Positions 51,122 through 63,959 of a DNA stretch of 64,000 nucleotides are shown one piece after another (the first letter of the stretch is position 1; each line of letters starts with the position of its first letter). Source of the DNA: Megalopta genalis (taxonomy: Eukaryota > Arthropoda > Insecta > Hymenoptera > Halictidae); NCBI RefSeq assembly GCF_051020955.1, contig NW_027476168.1:310001-374000 (forward strand), given 5' to 3'. The position numbers and the translations under genes were made by a program. Below the pieces are notes generated by a model. The model made no database searches and was not told where the DNA came from. It saw only the letters and a list, made by a program, of their open reading frames with translations.

Positions 51122-52670
51122 GATGTAGAAAGTTCAGCATCAAATCCATGCGACACATATGAATTAGCTTCAAGTACTTGCGACATAAGTGATATAGCTT
51201 CAAAAGCTGGAGGAACAAACGAGGAAGCTTCAATTCCATGCGAAACAAATGATTTAAATTCAAATCAATGCGAAGTAGAAGGCTTAGCTTCAGATCCATG
51301 CGATATACAAGATTTAGCTTCAAATCAATTCGATGTAGTAGGTTCAGCTTCAAATCCATGCGATATAAGTGATATAGCTTCAAAAGCTGGAGGAACAAAC
51401 GAGGTAGCTTCAATTCCATGCGAAACAAATGATTTAGCTTCAAATCAATGCGAAGTAGAAGGCTTAGCTTCAAATCCATGCGATGTAGAAGGTTTAGCTT
51501 CATATCAATAAGAGGTAGAAGGTTTAGCTTCAAATCAATAGAATATAGTAGGTTTAGCTTCAAATCAATAGAATATAGTAGGTTTAGCTTCAAATCAATG
51601 CGATGTAGAAGGTTTAGCTTCAAATCCATACGAAGCAAATGATTTAGCTTCAAATGAATGCGAAGTAGAAGGCTTAGCTTCAAATCCATGCAAAACAAAT
51701 GGTTTAGCTACAAATACTTGTGATATACATCATTTAGCTACAACTGCATGCGAAACGAACGAGTTAGCTTCAAATCCATGAAATTCACATGATTTAGCTT
51801 CAAATCAATGCGATGTAGAAGGTTTAGCTTCAAATCCATGCGATACACAAGATTTAGCTTCAAATCAATGCGATGTAGTAGGTTCAGCTTCAAATCCATG
51901 CGACACATATGGTTTAGCTTCAAATACTTGCGATATAAGTGATATAGCTTCAAAAGCTGCAGGAACAATCGAGGTAGTTTCAATTCCATGCGAGACACAT
52001 GATTTAGTTTCAAATCAATGCGATGTAGAAGGTTTAGCTTCAAATTCAAGCGTAACACATGATTTAGCTTCAAATACTTGCGATATATGTGATATAGCTT
52101 CGAATACAGGAGAAACGAACTAGTTAGCTTCAAATCCATGCGAAACACATGAGTCAGCTGCAAATCAATTCAATGTAGAAGGTTTAGCTTCAAATCCATG
52201 AGAAACACATTATTTAGCTGCAAATCAGTGCGAAGTAGTAGGCTCGGGTTCAAATCAATGCAATTCAAATGGTTCATATTCAAATACTTGTGAAAGACAT
52301 GACTTAGCTTCAACTGCATGCGAAACACATGATTTAGCTTCAAATCAATGCGATGTAGAAGGTTTAGCTTCGAATCCATGCAAAACACGTGATTTATCTT
52401 CCAATTAATGCGAAGTAGAAAGCTTATCTTCAAATCCATGCGAATCAAATGGTGTAGCTTCAAATACTTGTGATATACGTTATTTAGATTTAACTGCATG
52501 CGCAACGAACGAGTTAGCTTCAAATCCATGCGCGACACATGATTTAGCTTCTAATCAATGCGATGTAGAAGGTTTAGCTTCAAATCCACGCGAAACAAAT
52601 GATTTAGCTTCAAACACTTGGGGTATAAGTGATATAGCTTCAAATGCAGACTAATCAAACGAGTTAGCTT
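51122..52670 (+). repeat. 5432/5161-bp-spaced segmental repeat, copy b
   Basis: Copy of 45,690-47,510 without the 271-bp duplication. Private changes include CCATGAAATTCAC near 51,778 and GAACTAGTTAGC near 52,128. Its right part (from 52,109) is the partner of the 34,737-35,605 segment, so this piece is a mosaic of two sources. Confidence 0.85.
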
Positions 52671-52977
52671 CAAAATCCACACGATACACATGATTTAGCT
52701 TCAAACACTTGCGATATAGGTGATGTAGATTCAACTGCAGGCTAAACGAACGAGTTAGCTTCAAATCCATGCGAAACACATGATTTAGCTGCAAATCAAT
52801 GTGATGTAGAAGGTTTAGCTTCAAATCCATGCGATACACAAGATTTAGCTTCAAATCAATGCGATGTAGAAGGTTCAGCTTCAAAACCATGCGACACATA
52901 TGATTTATCTTCAAATACTTGCGATATAAGTGATATAGCTTCAAAAGCTGGAGGAACAAACGAGGTAGCTTCAATTC
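52109..52977 (+). repeat. Long-range repeat pair, member 2
   Basis: Near-copy of 34,737-35,605 (see there). Beyond about 52,977 it switches to a GAGACACATGATTTAGC segment shared with about 55,720-56,140. Confidence 0.87.
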
Positions 52978-53400
52978 CATGCGAGACACATGATTTAGCT
53001 TCAAATCAATACGATGTAGAAGGTTTAGCTTCATATCCATACGAAACACATGATTTAGATTCAAATCAATTCGAAGGACAAGGCTTAGATTCAAATCCAT
53101 GCGAAACAAATGATTTAGCTTCAAATGAATGCGAAGTAGAAGGCTTAGCTTAAAATCCATGCGAATCAAATGGTTTAGCTTCAAATACTTGTGATATACG
53201 TTATTTTGATTTAACTGCATGCGCAACAAACGAGTTAGCTTCAAATCCATGCGAAACACATAATTTAGCTGAAAATCAATGCGATGTAGAAGGTTTAGCT
53301 TCAAATCCATGCGAAACAAATGATATAGCTTCAAACACTTGTGGTGTAAGTGATATCGCTTCAAATGAAGACTAATCAAACGAGTTAGCTTCAAAATCCA

Positions 53401-54958
53401 CGCGATACACATGATTTAGCTTCAAATACTAGCGATATAAGTGATGTAGATTCAACTGCAGGCGTATCGAACGAGTTAGTTTCAAATCCATGCGAAACAC
53501 ATGATTTAGCTTCAAATCAATTCGAAGGACAAGGCTTAGATTCAAATCCATGCGAAACAAATGATTTAGCTTCAAATGAATGCGAAGTAGAAGGCTTAGC
53601 TTCAAATCCATGCAAAACAAATGCTTTAGCTACAAATACTTGTGATATACATTATTTAGCTACAACTACATGCGAAAATGTAGTAGGTTCAGCTTCAAAT
53701 CCATGCGACACATATGATTTAGCTTCAAATACTTGCGATATAAGTGATATAGCTTCAAAAGCAGGAGGAACAAACGAGGTAGCTTCAATTCCATGCGAAA
53801 TAAATGATTTAGCTTCAAATCAATGCGAAGTTGAAGACTTAGCATCTAATCGATGCGAAATAAATGAGTTCACCATCAAATACTTGCGATATAAATGAAA
53901 TAGCTTCAAATCCATGCAAAACAAATGATTTAGCACAGGAACTTGCGACATGAGAGATATAGCTTCAAATACAGGGGAAACAAACGTGTTAGCTCCAATT
54001 CTATGCGAAGCAAATGATTTAGCTACAAATACTTGTGATATACATTATGTACCTACAACTGTATGCGAAACAAACGAGTTAGCTTCAAATCCATGCGAAA
54101 CACATCATTTAGCCTGCAAATCAATGCGATATAGAAGGTTTAGCTTCAAATCCATGCGATACACAAGATTTAGCTTCAAATCAATGCGATGTAGTAGGTT
54201 CAGCTTCAAATCCATGCGATATAAGTGATGTAGCTTCAAAAGCAGGAGGAACAAACGAGTTAGTTTCAAATCCATACGAAACACATGATTTAGCTTGAAA
54301 TCAATTCGAAGGACATGGATTAGATTCAAATCCATGCGCAACAAATGATTTAGCTTCAAATGAATGCGAAGTAAAAGGCTCAGCATCAAATTCATGCGAA
54401 ACACATGATTAAGATTCACATCAAAGCGATGTAGATGGTTTGCTTCAAATCCATGCGATACACAAGATTTAGCTTCAAGTCAATGCGATGTAGTAGGTTC
54501 AGCTTCAAATCCATGCGATATAAGTGATATAGCTTCAAAAGCAGGAGGAACAAACGAGGTAGCTTCAATTCCATGCGAAACAAATGATTTAGCTTCAAAT
54601 CAATGCGAAGTAGAAGGCCTAGCTTCAAATCCATGCGAGACAAATGGTTCAGCTACAAATACTTGTGATATTCATTATTTAGCTACAACAGCATACGAAA
54701 CTAACGAGTTAGCTTCAAATCCATGCGAAACACACGATTTATCTTCAAATCAATGCGATGTAGAAGGTTTAGCTTCAAGTCAATAAGAGGTAGAAGGTTT
54801 AGCTTCAACTCCATGCGACACACATGATTAAGCTTCAAATCAGTGCGATGTAGATGGTTTGCTTCAAATCCATGCGATACACAATACTTAGCTTCAAAGC
54901 AATGCGATGTAGTAGGTTCAGCTTCAAATCCATGCGATATAAGTGATATAGCTTCAAA
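53401..54958 (+). repeat. 3513-bp-spaced segmental repeat, copy a
   Basis: 1.56 kb matching 56,914-58,471 with only about five base differences that I could see. It carries the most irregular monomers of the window: a 33-bp monomer (53,659-53,691), GAGTTCACCATCAAAT (near 53,866), TTAGCACAGGAACTTGCG (near 53,930) and TTAGCCTGCAAATC (near 54,110). Confidence 0.9.
53659..53691 (+). repeat. 33-bp monomer (fusion of two monomer halves)
   Basis: The unit reads like a TACETNEL-type head (CTACAACTACATGCGA) joined to a QCDVVGS-type tail (ATGTAGTAGGTTCA). It is 3 bp longer than normal. An identical unit is at 57,172-57,204. It looks like an imprecise recombination product inside the conserved TGCGA core. 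Confidence 0.88.
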
Positions 54959-56913
54959 AGCAGGAGGAACAAACGAGGTAGCTTCAATTCCATGCGAAAC
55001 AAATGATTTAGCTTCAAATCAATGCGAAGTAGAAGGCGTAGCTTCAAATCCATGCGAAACAACTGGTTTAGCTACAAATACTTGTGATATACATTATTTA
55101 GCTACGACTGCATGCGAAACTAACGAGCTAGCTTCAAATCCATGCGAAACACACGATTTGTCTTCAAATCAATGCGATGTAGAAGGTTTAGCTTCAAATC
55201 AATAAGAGGTAGATGGTTTAGCTTCAAATCAATAGAATATAGAAAGTTTAGCTTCAAATAAATGCGATGTAGAAGGTTTAGCTTCAAATCCATACGACAC
55301 ACATGATTTAGAATCAAATCAATTCGAAGGACAAGGCTTAGATTCAAATCCATGCGAAACAAATGATTTAGCTTCAAATGAATGCGAAGTAGAAGGCTTG
55401 GCTTCAAATCCATGCAAAACAAATGGTTTAGCTTCAAATACTTGTGATATACATTATTTAGCTACAACTGCATGCGAAACGAACGAGTTAGCTTCAAATC
55501 CATGCGATACACATGATTTAGCTTCAAATCAATGCGATGTGGAAGGTTTAGCTTCAAATCCATGCGATACACAAGATTTAGATTCAAATCAATGCGATGT
55601 AGTAGGTTCAGCTTCAAATCCATGCGACACATATGATTTAGCTTCAAATACTTGCGATATAAGTGATATAGCTTCAAAAGCTGTAGGAACAAACGAGGTA
55701 GCTTCAATTCCATGCGAGACACATGATTTAGCTTCAAATCAATACGATGTAGAAGGTTTAGCTTCATATCCATACGAAACACATGATTTAGATTCAAATC
55801 AATTCGAAGGACAAGGCTTAGATTCGAATCCATGCGAAACAAATGATTTAGCATCAAATGAATGCGAAGTAGAAGGCTTAGCTTAAAATCCATGCGAATC
55901 AAATGGTTTAGCTTCAAATACTTGTGATATACGTTATTTTGATTTAACTGCATGCGCAACAAACGAGTTAGCTTCAAATCCATGCGAAACACATGATTTA
56001 GCTGAAAATCAATGCGATGTAGAAGGTTTAGCTTCAAATCCATGCGAAACAAATGATATAGCTTCAAACACTTGTGGTGTAAGTGATATCGCTTCAAATG
56101 AAGACTAATCAAACGAGTTAGCTTCAAAATCCACGCGATACACATGATTTAGCTTCAAATACTAGCGATATAAGTGATGTAGATTCAACTTCAGGCGTAT
56201 CGAACGAGTTAGTTTCAAATCCATGCCATACACAAGATTTAGCTTCAAATCAATTCGAAGCAAAAGGCTTAGGTTCAAATCCATGCGAAACAAATGATTT
56301 AGCTTCAAATGAATGCGAAGTAGAAGGCTTAGCTTCAAATCCATGCAAAACAAATGGTTTAGCTACAAATACTTGTGATATACATCATTTAGCTACAACT
56401 GCATGCTAAACGAACGAGTTAGCTTCAAATCCATGCGATACACATGATTTAACTTCAAATCAATGCGATGTAGAAGGTTTAGCTACAAATCCATGCCATA
56501 CACAAGATTTAGCTTCAAATCAATTCGAAGGACAAGGCTTAGGTTCAAATCCATGCGAAACAAATGATTTAGATTCAGATGAATGCGAAGTAGAAGGCTC
56601 AGCTTCAAATCCATTCGGCACATATGATTTAGCTTTAAATACTTGCGATATAAGGGATATAGCTTCAAAAGCTGTAGGAACAAACGAGGTAGCATCAAAT
56701 CCATGCGAAACACATGATTCAGCTGCAAATCAATGCGATGTAGAAGGTTTAGCTACAAATCCATGCGAGACACATTATTTAGCTGCAAATCAGTGCGAAG
56801 TAGAAGGCTCGAGTTCAAATCAATGCGATTCAAATGGTTTAGCTTCACATACTTGTGATATACGTTATTTAGATTTAACTGCATGCGCAAAGAAACAGTT
56901 AGCTTCAAATCCT
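54959..56913 (+). repeat. Satellite stretch between the 3513-bp pair
   Basis: Regular monomers including the stop-bearing trio near 55,200, a left-domain-like succession at 55,398-55,886, and a segment at about 55,720-56,210 matching about 52,980-53,470. One 31-bp monomer lies near 56,130. A weakened landmark (GCTCGAGTTC) is near 56,804. No gene is visible. Confidence 0.8.
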
Positions 56914-58471
56914 CGCGATACACATGATTTAGCTTCAAATACTAGCGATATAAGTGATGTAGATTCAACTGCAGGAGTATCGAACGAGTTAGTTTCAAAT
57001 CCATGCGAAACACATGATTTAGCTTCAAATCAATTCGAAGGACAAGGCTTAGATTCAAATCCATGCGAAACAAATGATTTAGCTTCAAATGAATGCGAAG
57101 TAGAAGGCTTAGCTTCAAATCCATGCAAAACAAATGCTTTAGCTACAAATACTTGTGATATACATTATTTAGCTACAACTACATGCGAAAATGTAGTAGG
57201 TTCAGCTTCAAATCCATGCGACACATATGATTTAGCTTCAAATACTTGCGATATAAGTGATATAGCTTCAAAAGCAGGAGGAACAAACGAGGTAGCTTCA
57301 ATTCCATGCGAAACAAATGATTTAGCTTCAAATCAATGCGAAGTTGAAGACTTAGCATCTAATCCATGCGAAATAAATGAGTTCACCATCAAATACTTGC
57401 GATATAAATGAAATAGCTTCAAATCCATGCAAAACAAATGATTTAGCACAGGAACTTGCGACATGAGAGATATAGCTTCAAATACAGGGGAAACAAACGT
57501 GTTAGCTCCAATTCTATGCGAAGCAAATGATTTAGCTACAAATACTTGTGATATACATTATGTACCTACAACTGTATGCGAAACAAACGAGTTAGCTTCA
57601 AATCCATGCGAAACACATCATTTAGCCTGCAAATCAATGCGATATAGAAGGTTTAGCTTCAAATCCATGCGATACACAAGATTTAGCTTCAAATCAATGC
57701 GATGTAGTAGGTTCAGCTTCAAATCCATGCGATATAAGTGATGTAGCTTCAAAAGCAGGAGGAACAAACGAGTTAGCTTCAAATCCATACGAAACACATG
57801 ATTTAGCTTGAAATCAATTCGAAGGACATGGATTAGATTCAAATCCATGCGCAACAAATGATTTAGCTTCAAATGAATGCGAAGTAAAAGGCTCAGCATC
57901 AAATTCATGCGAAACACATGATTAAGATTCACATCAAAGCGATGTAGATGGTTTGCTTCAAATCCATGCGATACACAAGATTTAGCTTCAAGTCAATGCG
58001 ATGTAGTAGGTTCAGCTTCAAATCCATGCGATATAAGTGATATAGCTTCAAAAGCAGGAGGAACAAACGAGGTAGCTTCAATTCCATGTGAAACAAATGA
58101 TTTAGCTTCAAATCAATGCGAAGTAGAAGGCCTAGCTTCAAATCCATGCGAGACAAATGGTTTAGCTACAAATACTTGTGATATTCATTATTTAGCTACA
58201 ACAGCATACGAAACTAACGAGTTAGCTTCAAATCCATGCGAAACACACGATTTATCTTCAAATCAATGCGATGTAGAAGGTTTAGCTTCAAGTCAATAAG
58301 AGGTAGAAGGTTTAGCTTCAACTCCATGCGACACACATGATTAAGCTTCAAATCAGTGCGATGTAGATGGTTTGCTTCAAATCCATGCGATACACAATAC
58401 TTAGCTTCAAAGCAATGCGATGTAGTAGGTTCAGCTTCAAATCCATGCGATATAAGTGATATAGCTTCAAA
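56914..58471 (+). repeat. 3513-bp-spaced segmental repeat, copy b
   Basis: Copy of 53,401-54,958. Differences include CCATGCGAAATAAATG near 57,367 against CGATGCG in copy a, and GTTTAGCTAC near 58,160 against GTTCAGCTAC. Between the two copies lie about 1.95 kb of other monomers (54,959-56,913) with no near-identical neighbour inside that interval. Confidence 0.9.
57172..57204 (+). repeat. 33-bp monomer, second occurrence
   Basis: Same fused unit as 53,659-53,691, propagated with the 3513-bp duplication. Confidence 0.88.
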
Positions 58472-58667
58472 AGCTGTAGGAACAAACGAAGTAGCTTCAA
58501 TTCCATGCGAGAAACATGATTTAGCTTCAAATCAATGCGATGTAGAAGGTTTAGATTCAAATCCATGCGAAACAAATGATATAGCTTCAAACACTTGGGG
58601 TGTAAGTGATATAGCTTCCAATGAAGACCAATCAAACGAGTTAGCGTCAAAATCCACGCGATACACA

Positions 58668-59136
58668 TGATTTAGCTTCAAGTACTAGCGATATAAGTGA
58701 TGTAGATTCAACTGCAGGCGAAATTAACGAGTTAGCTTCAAATCCATGCGAAACAAATGATTTAGCTGCAAATCAATGCGATGTAGTAGTTTTAGCTTCA
58801 AAATAATATGAGGTAGAAGGTTTAGCTTCAAATCAATAGAATGTAGAAGGTTTAGCTTTAATTCAATGCGATGTAGAAGGTTTAGCTTCAAATCCATACG
58901 AAACACATGATTTAGCTTCAAATCAATTCGAAGGACAATGCTTAGATTCAAATCCATGCGAAACAAATGATTTAGCTTCAAATGAATGCGAAGTAGAAGG
59001 CTTAGCTTCAAATCCATGCAAAACAAATGGTTTAGCTACAAATACTTGTGATATACATCATTTAGCTACAACTGCATGCTAAACGAACGAGTTAGCTTCA
59101 AATCCATGCGATACACATGATTTAGCTTCAAATCAA
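58668..59136 (+). repeat. Long-range repeat pair, member 2
   Basis: Near-copy of 50,650-51,118 at 8018-bp spacing (see there). It is preceded by a 31-bp monomer near 58,651 in which the usual stop GAAGACTAATC has become GAAGACCAATC. Confidence 0.86.
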
Positions 59137-59850
59137 TACGATGTAGAAGGTTTAGCTACAAATCCATGCCATACACAAGATTTAGCTACAAATCAATTCG
59201 AAGGACAAGGCTTAGGTTCAAATCCATGCGAAACAAATGATTTAGCTTCAAATGAATGCGAAGTAGAAGGCTTAGCTTCAAATCCATGCAAAACAAATGG
59301 TTTAGCTACAAATACTTGTGATATACATCATTTAGCTACAACTGCATGCTAAACGGACGAGTTAGCTTCAAATCCATGCGATACACATGATTTAGATTCA
59401 AATCAATGCGATGTAGAAGGTTTAGCTACAAATCCATGCCATACACAAGATTTAGCTTCAAATCAATTCGAAGCAAAAGGCTTAGGTTCAAATCCATACG
59501 AAACAAATGATTTAGCTTCAAATGAATGCGAAGTAGAAGGCTTAGCTTCAAATCCATGCAAAACAAATGGTTTAGCTACAAATACTTGTGATATACATCA
59601 TTTAGCTACAACTGCATGCTAAACGAACGAGTTAGCTTCAAATCCATGCGATACACATGATTTAGCTTCAAATCAATGCGATGTAGAAGGTTTAGCTACA
59701 AATCCATGCCATACACAAGATTTAGCTTCAAATCAATTCGAAGGACAAGGCTTAGGTTCAAATCCATGCGAAACAAATGATTTAGCTTCAAATGAATGCG
59801 AAGTAGAAGGCTTAGCTTCAAATCCATGCAAAACAAATGGTTTAGCTACA
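59041..59850 (+). repeat. 270-bp (nine-monomer) unit, three tandem copies
   Basis: AATACTTGTGATATACATCA recurs at 59,041, 59,311 and 59,581, with a variant at 59,851. The nine classes in order are TCDIHHL, TAC-stop-TNEL, PCDTHDL, QCDVEGL, PCHTQDL, QFEGQGL, PCETNDL, ECEVEGL, PCKTNGL. Every copy keeps a TAA in the second monomer (TGCATGCTAAACG). The same unit reappears at 60,751, 61,021, 62,191 and 62,461, so it is the building block of the right domain. Confidence 0.92.
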
Positions 59851-60929
59851 AATACTTGTGATAAACATCATTTAGCTACAACTGCATGCTAAACGGACGA
59901 GTTAGCTTCAAATCCATGCGATACACATGATTTAGCTGCAAATCAATGCGATGTCGTAGTTTTAGCTTCAAAACAATAAGAGGTAGAAGGTTTAGCTTCA
60001 AATCAATAGAATGTAGAAGGTTTAGCTTTAATTCAATGCGATGTAGTAGGTTTAGCTTCAAATCCATCTGATACACAAGATTTAGCTTCAAATCAATGCC
60101 ATGTAGTAGGTTCAGATTCAAATCCATGCCAAACACATGATTTATATTCAAATCCATGGGATGTAGAAGGTTTACTTCAAATCCATGCGGAACACATTAT
60201 TTAGCTGCAAATAGGTGCGAAGTAGAAGGCTCGGGTTCAAATCAATGCGATTCAAATGGTTCATCTTCAAATACTTGTGAAAGACATGATTTAGCTTCAA
60301 CTGTATGCGAAACACATGATTTAGCTGCAAATCAATGCGACGAAGAAGGTTTAGCTTCAAATCCATGCGATACAAATGATATAGCTTCAAACACTTGGTG
60401 TATAAATGATATAGCTTCAAATGAAGACTAATCAAACGAGTTAGCTTCAAAATCCACGCGATACACATGATTTAGCTTCAAATATTAGCGATATAAGTGA
60501 TGTAGATTCAACTGCAGGCGAAACGAACGTGTAAGCTTCAAATCCATGCGAAACACATGACTTATCTGCAAATCAATGCGATGTAGAAGGTTTAGCCTCA
60601 AATCCATACGAAACACATGATTTAGCTTCAAATCAATTCGAAGGACAAGGCTTAGATTCAAATCCATGCGAAACAAATGATTTAGCTTCAAATGAATGCG
60701 AAGTAGAAGGCTTAGCTTCAAATCCATGCAAAACAAATGGTTTAGCTACAAATACTTGTGATATACATTATTTAGCTACAACTGCATGCAAAACAAACGA
60801 GTTAGCTTCAAATCCATGCGATACACATGATTTAGCTTCAAATCAATGCGATGTAGAAGGTTTAGCTACAAATCCATGCCATACACAAGATTTAGCTTCA
60901 AATCAATTCGAAGGACAAGGCTTAGATTC
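59490..60929 (+). repeat. 1440-bp HOR, copy a
   Basis: 48 monomers, combining 270-bp units with a segment holding CAATAAGAGG, CAATAGAATG, the landmark (near 60,228), a 29-bp monomer GTTTACTTC (near 60,174) and a 31-bp monomer (near 60,452). Starts are arbitrary within the tandem unit; I placed it near the shared CCATACGAAAC monomer. Confidence 0.88.
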
Positions 60930-62369
60930 AAATCCATACGAAACAAATGATTTAGCTTCAAATGAATGCGAAGTAGAAGGCTTAGCTTCAAATCCATGCA
61001 AAACAAATGGTTTAGCTACAAATACTTGTGATATACATCATTTAGCTACAACTGCATGCTAAACGAACGAGTTAGCTTCAAATCCATGCGATACACATGA
61101 TTTAGCTTCAAATCAATGCGATGTAGAAGGTTTAGCTACAAATCCATGCCATACACAAGATTTAGCTTCAAATCAATTCGAAGGACAAGGCTTAGGTTCA
61201 AATCCATGCGAAACAAATGATTTAGCTTCAAATGAATGCGAAGTAGAAGGCTTAGCTTCAAATCCATGCAAAACAAATGGTTTAGCTACAAATACTTGTG
61301 ATAAACATCATTTAGCTACAACTGCATGCTAAACGGACGAGTTAGCTTCAAATCCATGCGATACACATGATTTAGCTGCAAATCAATGCGATGTCGTAGT
61401 TTTAGCTTCAAAACAATAAGAGGTAGAAGGTTTAGCTTCAAATCAATAGAATGTAGAAGGTTTAGCTTTAATTCAATGCGATGTAGTAGGTTTAGCTTCA
61501 AATCCATCTGATACACAAGATTTAGCTTCAAATCAATGCCATGTAGTAGGTTCAGATTCAAATCCATGCCAAACACATGATTTATATTCAAATCCATGGG
61601 ATGTAGAAGGTTTACTTCAAATCCATGCGGAACACATTATTTAGCTGCAAATAGGTGCGAAGTAGAAGGCTCGGGTTCAAATCAATGCGATTCAAATGGT
61701 TCATCTTCAAATACTTGTGAAAGACATGATTTAGCTTCAACTGTATGCGAAACACATGATTTAGCTGCAAATCAATGCGACGAAGAAGGTTTAGCTTCAA
61801 ATCCATGCGATACAAATGATATAGCTTCAAACACTTGGTGTATAAATGATATAGCTTCAAATGAAGACTAATCAAACGAGTTAGCTTCAAAATCCACGCG
61901 ATACACATGATTTAGCTTCAAATATTAGCGATATAAGTGATGTAGATTCAACTGCAGGCGAAACGAACGTGTAAGCTTCAAATCCATGCGAAACACATGA
62001 CTTATCTGCAAATCAATGCGATGTAGAAGGTTTAGCCTCAAATCCATACGAAACACATGATTTAGCTTCAAATCAATTCGAAGGACAAGGCTTAGATTCA
62101 AATCCATGCGAAACAAATGATTTAGCTTCAAATGAATGCGAAGTAGAAGGCTTAGCTTCAAATCCATGCAAAACAAATGGTTTAGCTACAAATACTTGTG
62201 ATATACATTATTTAGCTACAACTGCATGCAAAACAAACGAGTTAGCTTCAAATCCATGCGATACACATGATTTAGCTTCAAATCAATGCGATGTAGAAGG
62301 TTTAGCTACAAATCCATGCCATACACAAGATTTAGCTTCAAATCAATTCGAAGGACAAGGCTTAGATTC
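60930..62369 (+). repeat. 1440-bp HOR, copy b
   Basis: Direct repeat of copy a. From about 59,861/61,301 to 60,750/62,190 I saw no difference between the two copies; minus- and plus-strand translations of four separate parts are identical. Confidence 0.9.
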
Positions 62370-63959
62370 AAATCCATGCGAAACAAATGATTTAGCTTCA
62401 AATGAATGCGAAGTAGAAGGCTTAGCTTCATATCCATGCGAATCAAATGGTTTAGCTTCAAATACTTGTGATATACATTATTTAGCTACAACTGCATGCG
62501 AAACTAACGAGTTAGCTACAAATCCATGCGATACACATGATTTAGCTTCAAATCAATGCGATGTAGAAGGTTTAGCTACAAATCCATGCCATACACAAGA
62601 TTTAGCTTCAAATCAATTCGAAGGACAAGGCTTAGATTCAAATCCATGCGAAACAAATGATTTAGCTTCAAATGAATGCGAAGTAGAAGGCTTAGCTTCA
62701 AATCCATGCAAAACAAATGGTTTAGCTACAAATACTTGTGATATACATCATTTATTTACAACAGCATGCTAAACGAACGAGTTAGCTTTAAATCCATGCG
62801 ATTCACAAGATTTAGCTTCAAATCCATGGGATGTAGAAGGCTTAGCTTCAAATCCATGCAAAACAAATGGTTTAGCTACAAATACTTGTGATATACATCA
62901 TTTAGCTACAACTGCATGCTAAACGGACGAGTTAGCTTCAAATCCATGCGATACACATGATTTAGCTGCAAATCAATGCGATGTAGTAGTTTTAGCTTCA
63001 AAACAATAAGAGGTAGAAGGTTTAGCTTCAAATCAATAGAATGTAGAAGGTTTAGCTTTAATTCAATGCGATGTAGAAGGTTTAGCTTCAAATCCATCTG
63101 ATACACAAGATTTAGCTTCAAATCAATGCCATGTAGTAGGTTCAGATTCAAATCCATGCCAAACACATGATTTGTATTCAAATCCATGGGATGTAGAAGG
63201 TTTGCTTCAAATCCATGCGGAACACATTATTTAGCTGCAAATAGGTGCGAGGTAGAAGGCTCGGATTCAAATCAATGCGATTCAAATGGTTCATCTTCAA
63301 ATACTTGTGAAAGACATGATTTAGCTTCAACTGCATGCGAAACACATGATTTAGCTGCAAATCAATGCGACGAAGAAGGTTTAGCTTCAAATCCATGCGA
63401 TACAAATGATATAGCTTCAAACACTTGGGGTATAAATGATATAGCTTCAAATGAAGACTAATCAAACGAGTTAGCTTCAAAATCCACGCGATACAAATGA
63501 TTTAGCTTCAAATATTAGCGATATAAGTGATGTAGATTCAACTGCAGGCGAAACGAACGTGTAAGCTTCAAATCCATGCGAAACACATGACTTATCTGCA
63601 AATCAATGCGATGTAGAAGGTTTAGCCTCAAATCCATACGAAACACATGATTTAGCTTCAAATCAATTCGAAGGACAAGGCTTAGATTCAAATCCATGCG
63701 AAACAAATGATTTAGCTTCAAATGAATGCGAAGTAGAAGGCTTAGCTTCAAATCCATGCAAAACAAATGGTTTAGCTACAAATACTTGTGATATACATTA
63801 TTTAGCTACAACTGCATGCAAAACAAACGAGTTAGCTTCAAATCCATGCGATACACATGATTTAGCTTCAAATCAATGTGATGTAGATGGTTTAGCTACA
63901 AATCCATGCCATACACAAGATTTAGCTTCAAATCAATTCGAAGGACAAGGCTTAGATTC
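62370..63959 (+). repeat. 1440-bp HOR, copy c (1590 bp)
   Basis: Same unit expanded by 150 bp (five monomers) around 62,400-62,880, so the downstream parts are 1590 bp after those of copy b. A few base changes set it apart, for example GTTTGCTTC (63,203) for GTTTACTTC, and CTCGGATTC for CTCGGGTTC. The next copy begins at the window end. Confidence 0.87.
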
